A stretch of DNA of 7,515 nucleotides from JBCAWW01 sp039024315 (lineage in GTDB: Bacteria > Bacteroidota > Bacteroidia > J057), in assembly GCA_039024315.1 (NCBI GenBank), contig JBCCQN010000299.1:1-7515 (forward strand). Direction: 5' to 3'. How positions within the stretch are numbered: position 1 is the first letter of the stretch; each line of letters starts with the position of its first letter. The position numbers and the translations under genes are program-made. This document shows, piece by piece, positions 1 to 6,527 of the stretch. The notes below the pieces were generated by a model. The model saw nothing but the letters and a program-made list of their open reading frames with translations, did not search any database and had not been told where the DNA came from.

Positions 1-115
1 CTTGCCCCATTGAAAAGCGTCCAGTATCATATAGGTGAATCGCAATTTCAACTCTGAGCTCCTCAGCGCTAATCTCAGCTTGGTTTAAAACATCTTCCTT
101 AATCAGTAAATCCAT
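1..115 (-). CDS. UPF0175 family protein, N-terminal part (cut by window edge)
   Basis: The minus strand from the ATG at 113-115 reads 38 codons without a stop to the window edge, starting MDLLIKEDVLNQAEIS and ending LYDTGRFSMGQ. This closely matches my memory of the start of UPF0175 proteins, small (about 80-90 residue) proteins whose next segment is a helix-turn-helix-like region after SMGQ. Members often sit beside a DUF3368 PIN-like gene, and the pair is treated as a putative toxin-antitoxin module with UPF0175 as the antitoxin. The partner gene would lie beyond the left edge and cannot be seen. No Shine-Dalgarno sequence is present upstream, which is normal for Bacteroidota. The gene is on the same strand as the VTC gene, with a 112-base gap from that gene's stop, so it may have its own promoter. 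The family call is fairly sure; the antitoxin role is inference. Confidence 0.8.
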   Translation of the reverse strand, partial: MDLLIKEDVLNQAEISAEELRVEIAIHLYDTGRFSMGQ

Positions 116-227
116 AACAATTCTTATTGAATGAATATAACGATTTGTATAGTCTACTTCAACTTACTTACTCAGTACGCAAACTTGCATCCAAGGATTC
201 TACGTTTCGAGGTAAAATATGGCTTCT

Positions 228-872
228 CTAGCGGGTCAACAACACTCCCGTAACATATTTGGAGTGGCGGGACTGACGAAAAGGCAAATGCTGGGTAATC
301 TGTTCTACTAATGAATCGTCAGCCGCTTCATATTTGATCTCGAGTATCAGGGCAGGATCGTGCATGGGTTTGGCGATATCGAAAGCGCCGGAGTTGAGCG
401 TTCCCGAGTAGGGGTAAAAACGCATATCCCGATCAATCGTAAGTCGAAAACGCTCATCAAAAGACATCAGGTAAGAGCGTTGATAGGTATTGATGAGACT
501 GGGTCGCAAAAACGGAAAGGTAGGATCCAATTGCGGCAGTTCTTGACAAATGCGCTCGATTTCCTCCATCCAAAAATCAGGGATACTAAAGCTCTTTTTA
601 GTACCCAGTTCGTTGTGTTTGATTTTTAGTTCTAGCTTCGCTGAACGCACATCTCGCAAATCCTGACCATACCAGCGGATACGGTATTTTTTGCGTTGGT
701 TGACCCCATAGATATTATCGTTCCACGTAGTGAGCTGAGGCGTATCGAGGTAAATATTATTGATTTGACGATCAGGGTATAGCTCCTGAAAAGAAGCGGG
801 ATGCAATTGCAAAATCTGTTGCAATGCCGCCACACTCATGTGCTCAACTCTAAATTTGCGTTCGTACCTCAT
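228..872 (-). CDS. VTC domain (CYTH-like) polyphosphate polymerase family protein
   Basis: This 214-residue protein has the pattern of the VTC catalytic domain, a CYTH/triphosphate-tunnel fold that in yeast Vtc4 makes polyphosphate from ATP. Visible strands lined with charged residues include YERKF (3-7), YLDT (41-44), KYRIRWY (62-68), KLELKIK (79-85), RLTIDRD (143-149), LILEIKYE (175-182) and SRHSKYVTGV (201-210). The alternating Arg/Lys and Glu residues are those expected to bind triphosphate and metal. No signal peptide or membrane segment is visible, so it is probably cytosolic and would need the DUF4956 protein for membrane contact. Its ATG overlaps the stop of the metallophosphoesterase gene (ATGA at 869-872). 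It is the last gene of the four-gene operon. The family assignment is good. The actual product (polyphosphate or another phosphotransfer) is not shown by the sequence. Confidence 0.88.
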   Translation of the reverse strand: MRYERKFRVEHMSVAALQQILQLHPASFQELYPDRQINNIYLDTPQLTTWNDNIYGVNQRKKYRIRWYGQDLRDVRSAKLELKIKHNELGTKKSFSIPDFWMEEIERICQELPQLDPTFPFLRPSLINTYQRSYLMSFDERFRLTIDRDMRFYPYSGTLNSGAFDIAKPMHDPALILEIKYEAADDSLVEQITQHLPFRQSRHSKYVTGVLLTR

Positions 873-1837
873 TCTTGCGTCAACAATAAGCTATCAAGGT
901 CCAAAAACTGCCAATCCAAGAGGCCGCTCTCTACCTCATAATCGAGATATAGTATTTTGTCTTTAGGCAATAGCGCCCGTTTATCTGGATCACGTTCGGT
1001 GCTATTGTTGATACCCGAAGCCAAAAACCAAATGCCATCGGTGGTTTGATGCTGATAAAACTTATCGCGTTGACCACCATCCCCAGCAATTACGACCACT
1101 TGCACCCCTCTGGCCTGGACTTGTTGCAATAAAGGATACACCACAAAGCGAAACTGCGTCAAAGGGGCGCATTTATAGGGTAACCAAGAGGCACCGGCAT
1201 TGCCAGCGGTTTGGGCATTCATGCCAGGCTCAACATCGCTCCAAGTGACGTGATGGCTTAGGACAAAAAGGTGAGTAGCTTGACTGATCGTATCACAGAC
1301 GTTTTGGATCATATCAAATTGATCGAGCCATTGGTCGCATTCGGTATCACCTTTGTAATTAGTATTGGTTACCAGCACGGTCATGCCGGGATAATTTTGT
1401 ACATAATGCAGCTCTCGTCCCGTTACCTCACGCAGCCAATCATGATTCCCATTGCGGATATCGTGATTGCCATAGGTCCAGAGGGTATTGGGAGAAGAAA
1501 GATCAAAGAGATCGTCTAGGTAATCAAGGGTTTCTCGCTTTTCGGTAGTTTCGGCGCAGACATCCCCACCCAGCCAAATGTATTCATAACATTCGCGATT
1601 GAGCTCTTCGATGCGTTCATCCACTTTTTCGCGATTGGCGCCTCGGTACGTATGCCCCAAGAAGATAATGCCTTGTTTGTCTTTTGGCGGCGGTTGAGGC
1701 TTGGGGACTACATTGGGTTTGGGCTCGCAGGCAGAAAGAAGAATGCAGAGTGAGAGAAAGGCGAAAGTCCACTCTTTCCCTTTAATCCCTCTCCAAAGGG
1801 AGACATGCTTCGCAATAGATAAGGGTTTAGTTTTCAT
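869..1837 (-). CDS. Calcineurin-like metallophosphoesterase lipoprotein with altered metal motifs
   Basis: This 322-residue protein begins with a basic stretch, a hydrophobic segment (about 24-35) and a lipobox LLSAC with Cys37, followed by a proline-rich linker. It should therefore be a lipoprotein outside the inner membrane. The body has metallophosphoesterase landmarks: LGGD (89-92), GNHD (123-126) and LSHH (193-196). Two canonical motifs differ. The first DxH appears as LGH (60-62), with Leu in place of Asp, and the final GHxH appears as AGDGGQ (251-256). It may be a divergent active subfamily with other ligands, or a binding protein that lost catalysis. It sits between the CotH-type gene and the VTC gene, overlapping both by ATGA. 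That placement suggests it acts on a phosphorylated product of the same system, perhaps opposing the kinase-like protein. Family is sure; activity and substrate are unknown. Confidence 0.87.
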   Translation of the reverse strand: MKTKPLSIAKHVSLWRGIKGKEWTFAFLSLCILLSACEPKPNVVPKPQPPPKDKQGIIFLGHTYRGANREKVDERIEELNRECYEYIWLGGDVCAETTEKRETLDYLDDLFDLSSPNTLWTYGNHDIRNGNHDWLREVTGRELHYVQNYPGMTVLVTNTNYKGDTECDQWLDQFDMIQNVCDTISQATHLFVLSHHVTWSDVEPGMNAQTAGNAGASWLPYKCAPLTQFRFVVYPLLQQVQARGVQVVVIAGDGGQRDKFYQHQTTDGIWFLASGINNSTERDPDKRALLPKDKILYLDYEVESGLLDWQFLDLDSLLLTQE

Positions 1838-4761
1838 ATTGCTTCTACGGGCTTGCCTTTGATGAGCAGTTCTGAGCCTTGCTCGATCAAGTGGAGATAT
1901 TTGCTGCCTTCTGCAGAGTAATTTTGGACGCGTATTCTAGCCCCGCCATACTCGGGCTTCTTCTGATAAGCCGAGAAGCCAATATTGCAATCCTTGAGGA
2001 CGATATTGTTCACATCAACCGTAGACAAATCTTTGGAAGCGAGGCCAATTTTGGCGCCTTCAATTGTAGCGGACTGGACTTTGATCGTCGATTCTTCGCC
2101 AACGCTAATGCCTTTATCCCCCGGGAACTCAACTCTCGAGTCGTAGACATTGAGTTTGCTGCCAGAGAAGTCCATGCCATCGTTTCCGGTACGGAGACAA
2201 TAGAGATTACGAATTTCCCCCTCGCAAAAGTCTGCGTCTAAGCCATCAGCAAAAGTGTGGCTGATAATAGAGTTTCTGAGCGAAAATTTAGAACGGATGA
2301 GGTTAAGAGCATCCTCACAATGATTGCGCGTGAAAACTGCGTGATCAATGTGCACTTCGGATTCATAAAATGTCACCGCCCCTGTCAATTTCCAATTGCC
2401 GTCTTCCATGGTGCCAAAGTTTTCAAAACTCACTTGCTTCAAATTAGAAATTCCCTGTGCCTGAAGCACGGTAAATCCTTTTGCACTCTTATCGGAAGAG
2501 TAGATGCGAATCGGCTGCTCTTCCGTACCCAACATATCCACAGGCGAGGCACTTAAGAAGCGAGCACCCTCTTGAAAATCTATCTCAGCACCGGCAGCAA
2601 AGACAACTTGATAGCCCTTGGGTGCTATGACATCTTCTTTGACTTCATGCTTCCCTCTGACCAAGAGTTGCTGGCCTTGTACTTTCCAGAGCGCCTGCTG
2701 GCGAACGTCTACCCCGCTAAATACTTCTTGACGAGGGATACTAGGACTCGCCACCGACCATGGCAAAATCCGGCAATAGTATTGCTTAGCGTGCCCTGGC
2801 AAACGAAAGAATAAATACTTGGCATTCACTGGCGCCTCCATTTCCATGAAACGAGGGATGTCCGTTCGCCGACTAGGCATCAACCACAAAGGCTGCGCTA
2901 GGCTATCGGTCAACTTATCTACTTTTTTGCCAAAGCCGATCACCTCTATGGGGAGGATATGGTGGTTTTTGACATTGACGCGACCATTGTCAGCTTTGAG
3001 CACCCGCAAACTATTGTTGTTGAGTGGGAACATGAGCCGCTGAATCTTAGCTGCCTGATCGGTAACTACTGCTGGATTGTAATTGTAGTTGGGATACTCT
3101 TGGCGCAGCAGATTGATCTTTTGCTGCATACTTGGCCCAAGATCTAGCCAGAGATTGTCTTGATAGGTCTTTTGACTGAAGGCATCGAGATAGTAGAGGT
3201 AGCGTTCGACGAAGTCGGCATCCAACATATGCTGCCGTAATAAGTCATCGCCAAAATCTCCCACCAAGCGGTGTACATCAGCGCCAATAAAGGCTTTGCC
3301 CAGTTTATAAATTCCTTCTTCGGTGTAGCCATCGTAGCCTATCGGTTCGAGGCGACTATTGACGGGATTGAAATAGAAACGCTGGTTGTGCCAAACGGTC
3401 GCATGGAAGGCTTGGCAGATATCGGTAATGGCGTAAAACTTGGCCAATTGCTCGATGTCAAAGACTTCAGAGGTAGGTTTGAGGCCAAACTTATATTGCT
3501 GCATCAGGCTACGCGCCATCGTAAACTGCTCGGCAAGCACTGGAGATTTGGTGGTTTTCCCTTCTTGAAAGGGAAGGATAGAGGAAGCCTCATAGCTATT
3601 AAGGGTTTCCTCAATTTCCATAGCGCCTGCTTCGAGGTCCAGCCAACGCTTGCGAGCGTTCCAAACGCCGTCCTCTGAGAATTTCAAGATAGGACCTTCG
3701 CGGCGCGCCCGATATTCTAGCAATTGCTTTTCAAAATGCTCTTCGTAGGCGTAGAGCCCTTTTACTTCATCATTGAGGGTAACATTGACAAAGTCATAAC
3801 GCGTAGTCAATAGGCCTTCTTTTTCGAGCCATTGGTGGAAAATCCATTCGTAAAGGAAGCCTCGATTTTCTGGCCGTTGGATGGAGAAGGTCATCATTCG
3901 ACGCCAGGCATTTGGTTCTTTGACCTTGACTCTAAAGGACCATTTGGAGTGAGCCAGATGATCCATCCAGTCGCCTTTAAAACGCAGTTTTACACCAAAT
4001 TCGTCCTGATCTCCGATCAGCTTTCCTTTTACCCAATCATCGTCTGTAGCGAAGTAAATGCCTCGATTCAAGGCTTGCTGGCGACGTTCTTCTAAGTGCA
4101 ACATGCCGGCATCGGTGATCCTTAGGTGGAGATGGGCGAGGCTGCTATCAAGGGCTAAACTCTCGGCACTAAGGCGCTCGATTTCCATGTCGTCAAAATA
4201 GACAGGCATCTCACCGCCGTAGACATATATTTTAATGGGTTTTTGGCGGTAGTTGTCAGGGACTTGAAAGACAATCTCGAGCTTTTCCCACTCTTTATCG
4301 TCCACCGCTATGGGCTGCCCCATCTGCTGGTAGAACTGGTATTCACCTGTATCAGCGATGCTTACCACCAAAAAACTGCGGGCCAGCTTATTGCCTTGCC
4401 GCCAAACCGAGGCACGGTAACGATCTCCTGGCTGGGCTTTCGGTAGATTATAGGTCAGACCAAAGTTGGCCTCTTTAGTAGTTTTGCTAGAATACTCTCC
4501 GGTTCTGGCCGCTTCGTCGCTTTGGCTATTGATGTTGTCAAATAATCCGCCGCTGCCTTGGAAGACCATTTTCCCTTCGTGCAAGACCTTTTCTTCGGCG
4601 CTACAGCTGACTATACCCTCTATGGCGTCTGACTGTGTCGAACGAGGGATATAGCTCAGGCCGATGCCAATAATCGCCAAAGCCAAGCCCCACCAAAGCC
4701 ATTTGATGGCGAAAGGTAAGCGCCTTTTTTGGCGAGGAGTATTTAGCTGCCTTACAATCAT
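1834..4761 (-). CDS. Membrane-anchored CotH kinase family protein with C-terminal right-handed beta-helix
   Basis: This 975-residue protein has a short Arg/Lys-rich cytosolic end, one membrane helix (about 19-38), then an extracytoplasmic part. Residues about 60-195 look like a beta-sandwich carbohydrate-binding-type module. Residues about 250-545 are the CotH kinase region: VKLRFKGDW (257-265), WSFRVKVK (274-281), VTLNDEVKGLYAYEE (327-341), ILKF (358-361), ITDICQ (445-450) and HNQRFYF (458-464), then GYDGY (475-479). Candidate catalytic or metal residues are Asp447, Asn459 and Asp477. CotH of spore formers is a secreted atypical protein kinase. Here GYDGY replaces the usual WDxD, so the second acid is missing. 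A beta-rich linker (about 600-680) leads to a beta-helix (about 700-960) with exact 22-residue rungs. Both ends overlap neighbours by ATGA. Substrate unknown; the beta-helix suggests a glycan or matrix polymer, but this is inference. Confidence 0.87.
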   Translation of the reverse strand: MIVRQLNTPRQKRRLPFAIKWLWWGLALAIIGIGLSYIPRSTQSDAIEGIVSCSAEEKVLHEGKMVFQGSGGLFDNINSQSDEAARTGEYSSKTTKEANFGLTYNLPKAQPGDRYRASVWRQGNKLARSFLVVSIADTGEYQFYQQMGQPIAVDDKEWEKLEIVFQVPDNYRQKPIKIYVYGGEMPVYFDDMEIERLSAESLALDSSLAHLHLRITDAGMLHLEERRQQALNRGIYFATDDDWVKGKLIGDQDEFGVKLRFKGDWMDHLAHSKWSFRVKVKEPNAWRRMMTFSIQRPENRGFLYEWIFHQWLEKEGLLTTRYDFVNVTLNDEVKGLYAYEEHFEKQLLEYRARREGPILKFSEDGVWNARKRWLDLEAGAMEIEETLNSYEASSILPFQEGKTTKSPVLAEQFTMARSLMQQYKFGLKPTSEVFDIEQLAKFYAITDICQAFHATVWHNQRFYFNPVNSRLEPIGYDGYTEEGIYKLGKAFIGADVHRLVGDFGDDLLRQHMLDADFVERYLYYLDAFSQKTYQDNLWLDLGPSMQQKINLLRQEYPNYNYNPAVVTDQAAKIQRLMFPLNNNSLRVLKADNGRVNVKNHHILPIEVIGFGKKVDKLTDSLAQPLWLMPSRRTDIPRFMEMEAPVNAKYLFFRLPGHAKQYYCRILPWSVASPSIPRQEVFSGVDVRQQALWKVQGQQLLVRGKHEVKEDVIAPKGYQVVFAAGAEIDFQEGARFLSASPVDMLGTEEQPIRIYSSDKSAKGFTVLQAQGISNLKQVSFENFGTMEDGNWKLTGAVTFYESEVHIDHAVFTRNHCEDALNLIRSKFSLRNSIISHTFADGLDADFCEGEIRNLYCLRTGNDGMDFSGSKLNVYDSRVEFPGDKGISVGEESTIKVQSATIEGAKIGLASKDLSTVDVNNIVLKDCNIGFSAYQKKPEYGGARIRVQNYSAEGSKYLHLIEQGSELLIKGKPVEAI
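1972..2379 (-). repeat. 22-residue beta-helix rungs encoded in the CotH-type gene
   Basis: Within residues about 795-930 of the CotH-type protein, a small residue (Ala or Gly) recurs at exactly 22-residue steps: 818, 840, 862, 884, 906 and 928, always followed by a hydrophobic residue. This is the coil length expected for a right-handed parallel beta-helix. Three successive rungs carry acids in register: EDALN (816-820), DGLDAD (839-844) and DGMD (861-864). Later rungs lose the acids (KGIS, IGLA, IGFS). The repetition is at protein level only; no near-identical DNA copies are seen. Confidence 0.8.
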
Positions 4762-5435
4762 ATTACCAATTCTGGCTGATCAACCATGGAAATGCTAACC
4801 GCAGGATCTAACGCTACTAAGGCTTTGCGACCCGCATCTACATCGGCGACAGAACTAGACTGAACCCGAAAGGAAAGAGAAAGGCCTTCCCCTTGGGTGT
4901 CCATGCGCTTGAGTTCCACGAAGGGGAAAACACCTAAAAGGGTATCACTGATCTTAGCCAAATCATCTAGCTGAGTGTGAATATTGAGGTACATATGCTC
5001 CTCTTTTCTAAAGGCCTGAAAGCCCCCCATGCGGTGCATCGCAAAGAGGATCGCAAGGATAAAGACAAAGGCAATGAGGGCCACGATCACCTGACCAGCA
5101 CCAGCAGCAAGACCGATCGCAATACTTAAGAATAGATAAGTAAGTTCCTCCGGATCTTTGATGGCTGCGCGAAAACGCACGATAGAAAGTGCTCCCACCA
5201 AACCCAAGGAAAGGGCGATGGAAGATTTTACGATGGTAATGATAAGCAGGGTAGTGAGCCCAAGCGGTAAGAAGGTATTGGCAAAGCGCTTCCGATTGGA
5301 AATAGCATAGCCAAAACGAACGTAAAACCAGCGTAATACCGCACAGAGGATAGCGGCAATCACCATATTGAGGAGAAAGTCGGTCAAATCGATCGACTGC
5401 GAAAACTCCTCCAAATAGGACTCAAATATGTTCAT
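4758..5435 (-). CDS. DUF4956 domain multi-pass membrane protein
   Basis: This 225-residue protein has membrane segments at about 18-38, 54-73, 76-90 (partly polar) and 99-134 (probably two helices). The core reads SLGLVGALSIVRFRAAIKDP (76-95), the signature of DUF4956, with Arg and Lys at or inside the membrane that could handle an anionic substrate. Residues about 146-225 are soluble, with an alternating strand/helix pattern that resembles a small ACT- or ferredoxin-like regulatory domain; this fold guess is inference. DUF4956 genes are commonly neighbours of VTC-domain and CotH genes, and here the gene opens the four-gene operon and overlaps the CotH-type gene by ATGA. A role as membrane partner or channel for the VTC product is plausible but undemonstrated. 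The start at 5435 is chosen because the conserved family N-terminus (ESYLEEF...DLTDFLLN) begins here. Confidence 0.88.
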   Translation of the reverse strand: MNIFESYLEEFSQSIDLTDFLLNMVIAAILCAVLRWFYVRFGYAISNRKRFANTFLPLGLTTLLIITIVKSSIALSLGLVGALSIVRFRAAIKDPEELTYLFLSIAIGLAAGAGQVIVALIAFVFILAILFAMHRMGGFQAFRKEEHMYLNIHTQLDDLAKISDTLLGVFPFVELKRMDTQGEGLSLSFRVQSSSVADVDAGRKALVALDPAVSISMVDQPELVI

Positions 5436-5436
5436 G

Positions 5437-5441
5437 CTCCT
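5437..5441 (-). promoter_or_regulatory. AGGAG Shine-Dalgarno-like site abutting the DUF4956 start
   Basis: The minus strand reads TAGGAGC directly before the ATG, leaving one base between AGGAG and the start codon. That is closer than the usual 5-9 bases, so it may be inefficient or fortuitous. The next in-frame Met (residue 24) lies inside the first membrane helix and is an unlikely start, so the ATG at 5435 stands despite the odd spacing. Confidence 0.3.
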
Positions 5442-5544
5442 AGTAAAGTCAATTTGAAACGCTAAAGTAACAAATTGGCAAACTAAGTGAGCATCAAAAG
5501 CCTAAAGAGCTGATATATTTTTCACTTTTCCGTCATAAGGTAGG

Positions 5545-5625
5545 AAGTAGTAAGACAATAGTATAAAGTGTTAAGACGCCTTGGCTTCAGGCGCTGAGAG
5601 TCTCCCTATTTTATACTCTCTACTT
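5545..5625 (-). terminator. Inverted-repeat structure after the aminotransferase gene; possible terminator or attenuator
   Basis: In the 188-base gap between the aminotransferase and DUF4956 genes, two interrupted arms are perfectly complementary: 5545-5550 with 5620-5625 (6 bp) and 5560-5567 with 5610-5617 (8 bp). A 5-bp GC-rich hairpin (5577-5581 with 5589-5593, 7-base loop) lies inside. The outer arm overlaps the aminotransferase stop codon. No strong T-run follows the hairpin on the minus strand, so it is not a textbook intrinsic terminator. A competing stem (5596-5601 with 5615-5620) shares bases with the 8-bp arm. I see no clear promoter in the rest of the gap. Confidence 0.35.
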
Positions 5626-6523
5626 AAAAAGGTAATGGCTCGCCTTCAGTTTCGGTTTTGGCTCTGAATAGCTCTGTCAATCTAGCTGTCATAGGGCCAG
5701 GCTCTCCATTTCCGATCTGGCGACCATCAATCTCTACGACAGGGGTTAATTCACCCATTGTACCTGTGGTAAAGACCTCATCTGCACTGTGAAACTCTGA
5801 CAAGGAGATACGTCTTTCGTGCAGAACGATATTATTTTCTTTGGCGAGATCGATCACTAAGCCACGTGTAATGCCGGGCAGACATGCTTCTGGCAGAGGC
5901 GTATGCACTTCCCCCTTGCGGATCATAAAGACATTGGTGCCATTGGCTTCGGCTACAAAACCGTCGATATCGAGCATCAAAGCGGCGTCTCTTCCGGCTA
6001 CATTGGCCTCGATCTTGGCGAGGATATTATTGATGAGATTGTTGTGATGGATTTTGGAGTCCACCATCATCGGTGAGTTTCGACGGACGCTAGCGGTGAT
6101 CAGTTTTTGGCGCTGGCCCGCGTAAATCGGTGGTTTCCACTCTGCCAGTACGATCAAGGTCGGCCCAAATTGATTGAGTTGGGGGTCCATTCCTGAGGTA
6201 ATCTTTTCACCTCGGGTCAAAGTCAGGCGGATATGAGTATCATCCCGCATGCCGTTGGCCTTAAGGGTATCAAAGATGGCCTGCTTGATAAAATCATTGC
6301 TGGGTACATCTACAAAGGCCATGGCCCGAGCAGACGCCTGTAAGCGATACAAATGTTTATCTAAGCAAAAAATACGGCCATCATAGACTCTCAGCCCTTC
6401 CCAGACAGCATCTCCGCCTTGGACGACACTATCAAATACCGATACTTTTGCTTCTTTACGAGGAACAATCTCCCCTCCAACGTAGACTTTGATGTCTGCG
6501 TTTTTTGGATAAAATTTTTGCAT
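5624..6523 (-). CDS. Class IV PLP-dependent aminotransferase (branched-chain aminotransferase-like)
   Basis: This 299-residue protein has the fold-type IV aminotransferase pattern: FDSVVQGGDAVWEGLRVY (30-47), RLTLTRG (99-105), SKIHHNNLINNILAKIEAN (156-174) with Lys157 as the expected Schiff-base lysine, VAEANGTNVF (190-199) with Glu192, and TTGTMGELTPV (252-262) for cofactor phosphate binding. The length is typical of IlvE and D-amino-acid aminotransferases. It would transfer an amino group between a branched-chain or D-amino acid and 2-oxoglutarate or pyruvate in the cytosol. The SKIHHNN signature resembles, from memory, the plant branched-chain-amino-acid aminotransferase-like proteins more than classical IlvE (lysine region AGGNY), so the substrate is open and I give no gene symbol. 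It starts 4 bases after the sulfotransferase stop and is probably cotranscribed with it. No isoleucine or valine synthesis genes are nearby. Confidence 0.88.
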   Translation of the reverse strand: MQKFYPKNADIKVYVGGEIVPRKEAKVSVFDSVVQGGDAVWEGLRVYDGRIFCLDKHLYRLQASARAMAFVDVPSNDFIKQAIFDTLKANGMRDDTHIRLTLTRGEKITSGMDPQLNQFGPTLIVLAEWKPPIYAGQRQKLITASVRRNSPMMVDSKIHHNNLINNILAKIEANVAGRDAALMLDIDGFVAEANGTNVFMIRKGEVHTPLPEACLPGITRGLVIDLAKENNIVLHERRISLSEFHSADEVFTTGTMGELTPVVEIDGRQIGNGEPGPMTARLTELFRAKTETEGEPLPF

Positions 6524-6527
6524 GCTT

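Noticed and set aside
185..227. Small hairpin CTTG-GATG-CAAG after the VTC stop, followed by TTTG, considered as a terminator.
   Set aside because: A 4-bp stem and three T residues are too weak.
3271..3678. Open frame of 135 codons on the plus strand inside the CotH-type gene.
   Set aside because: It lies entirely antisense to a well-supported gene, has no recognisable domain, and follows from that gene's codon use.
5436..5623. Search for a promoter for the DUF4956 operon in the 188-base gap (for example TACTTTAG on the minus strand near 5463-5470).
   Set aside because: Several TTTG motifs occur but none pairs with a -7-like element at proper spacing; the operon may also be reached by read-through from the aminotransferase gene.
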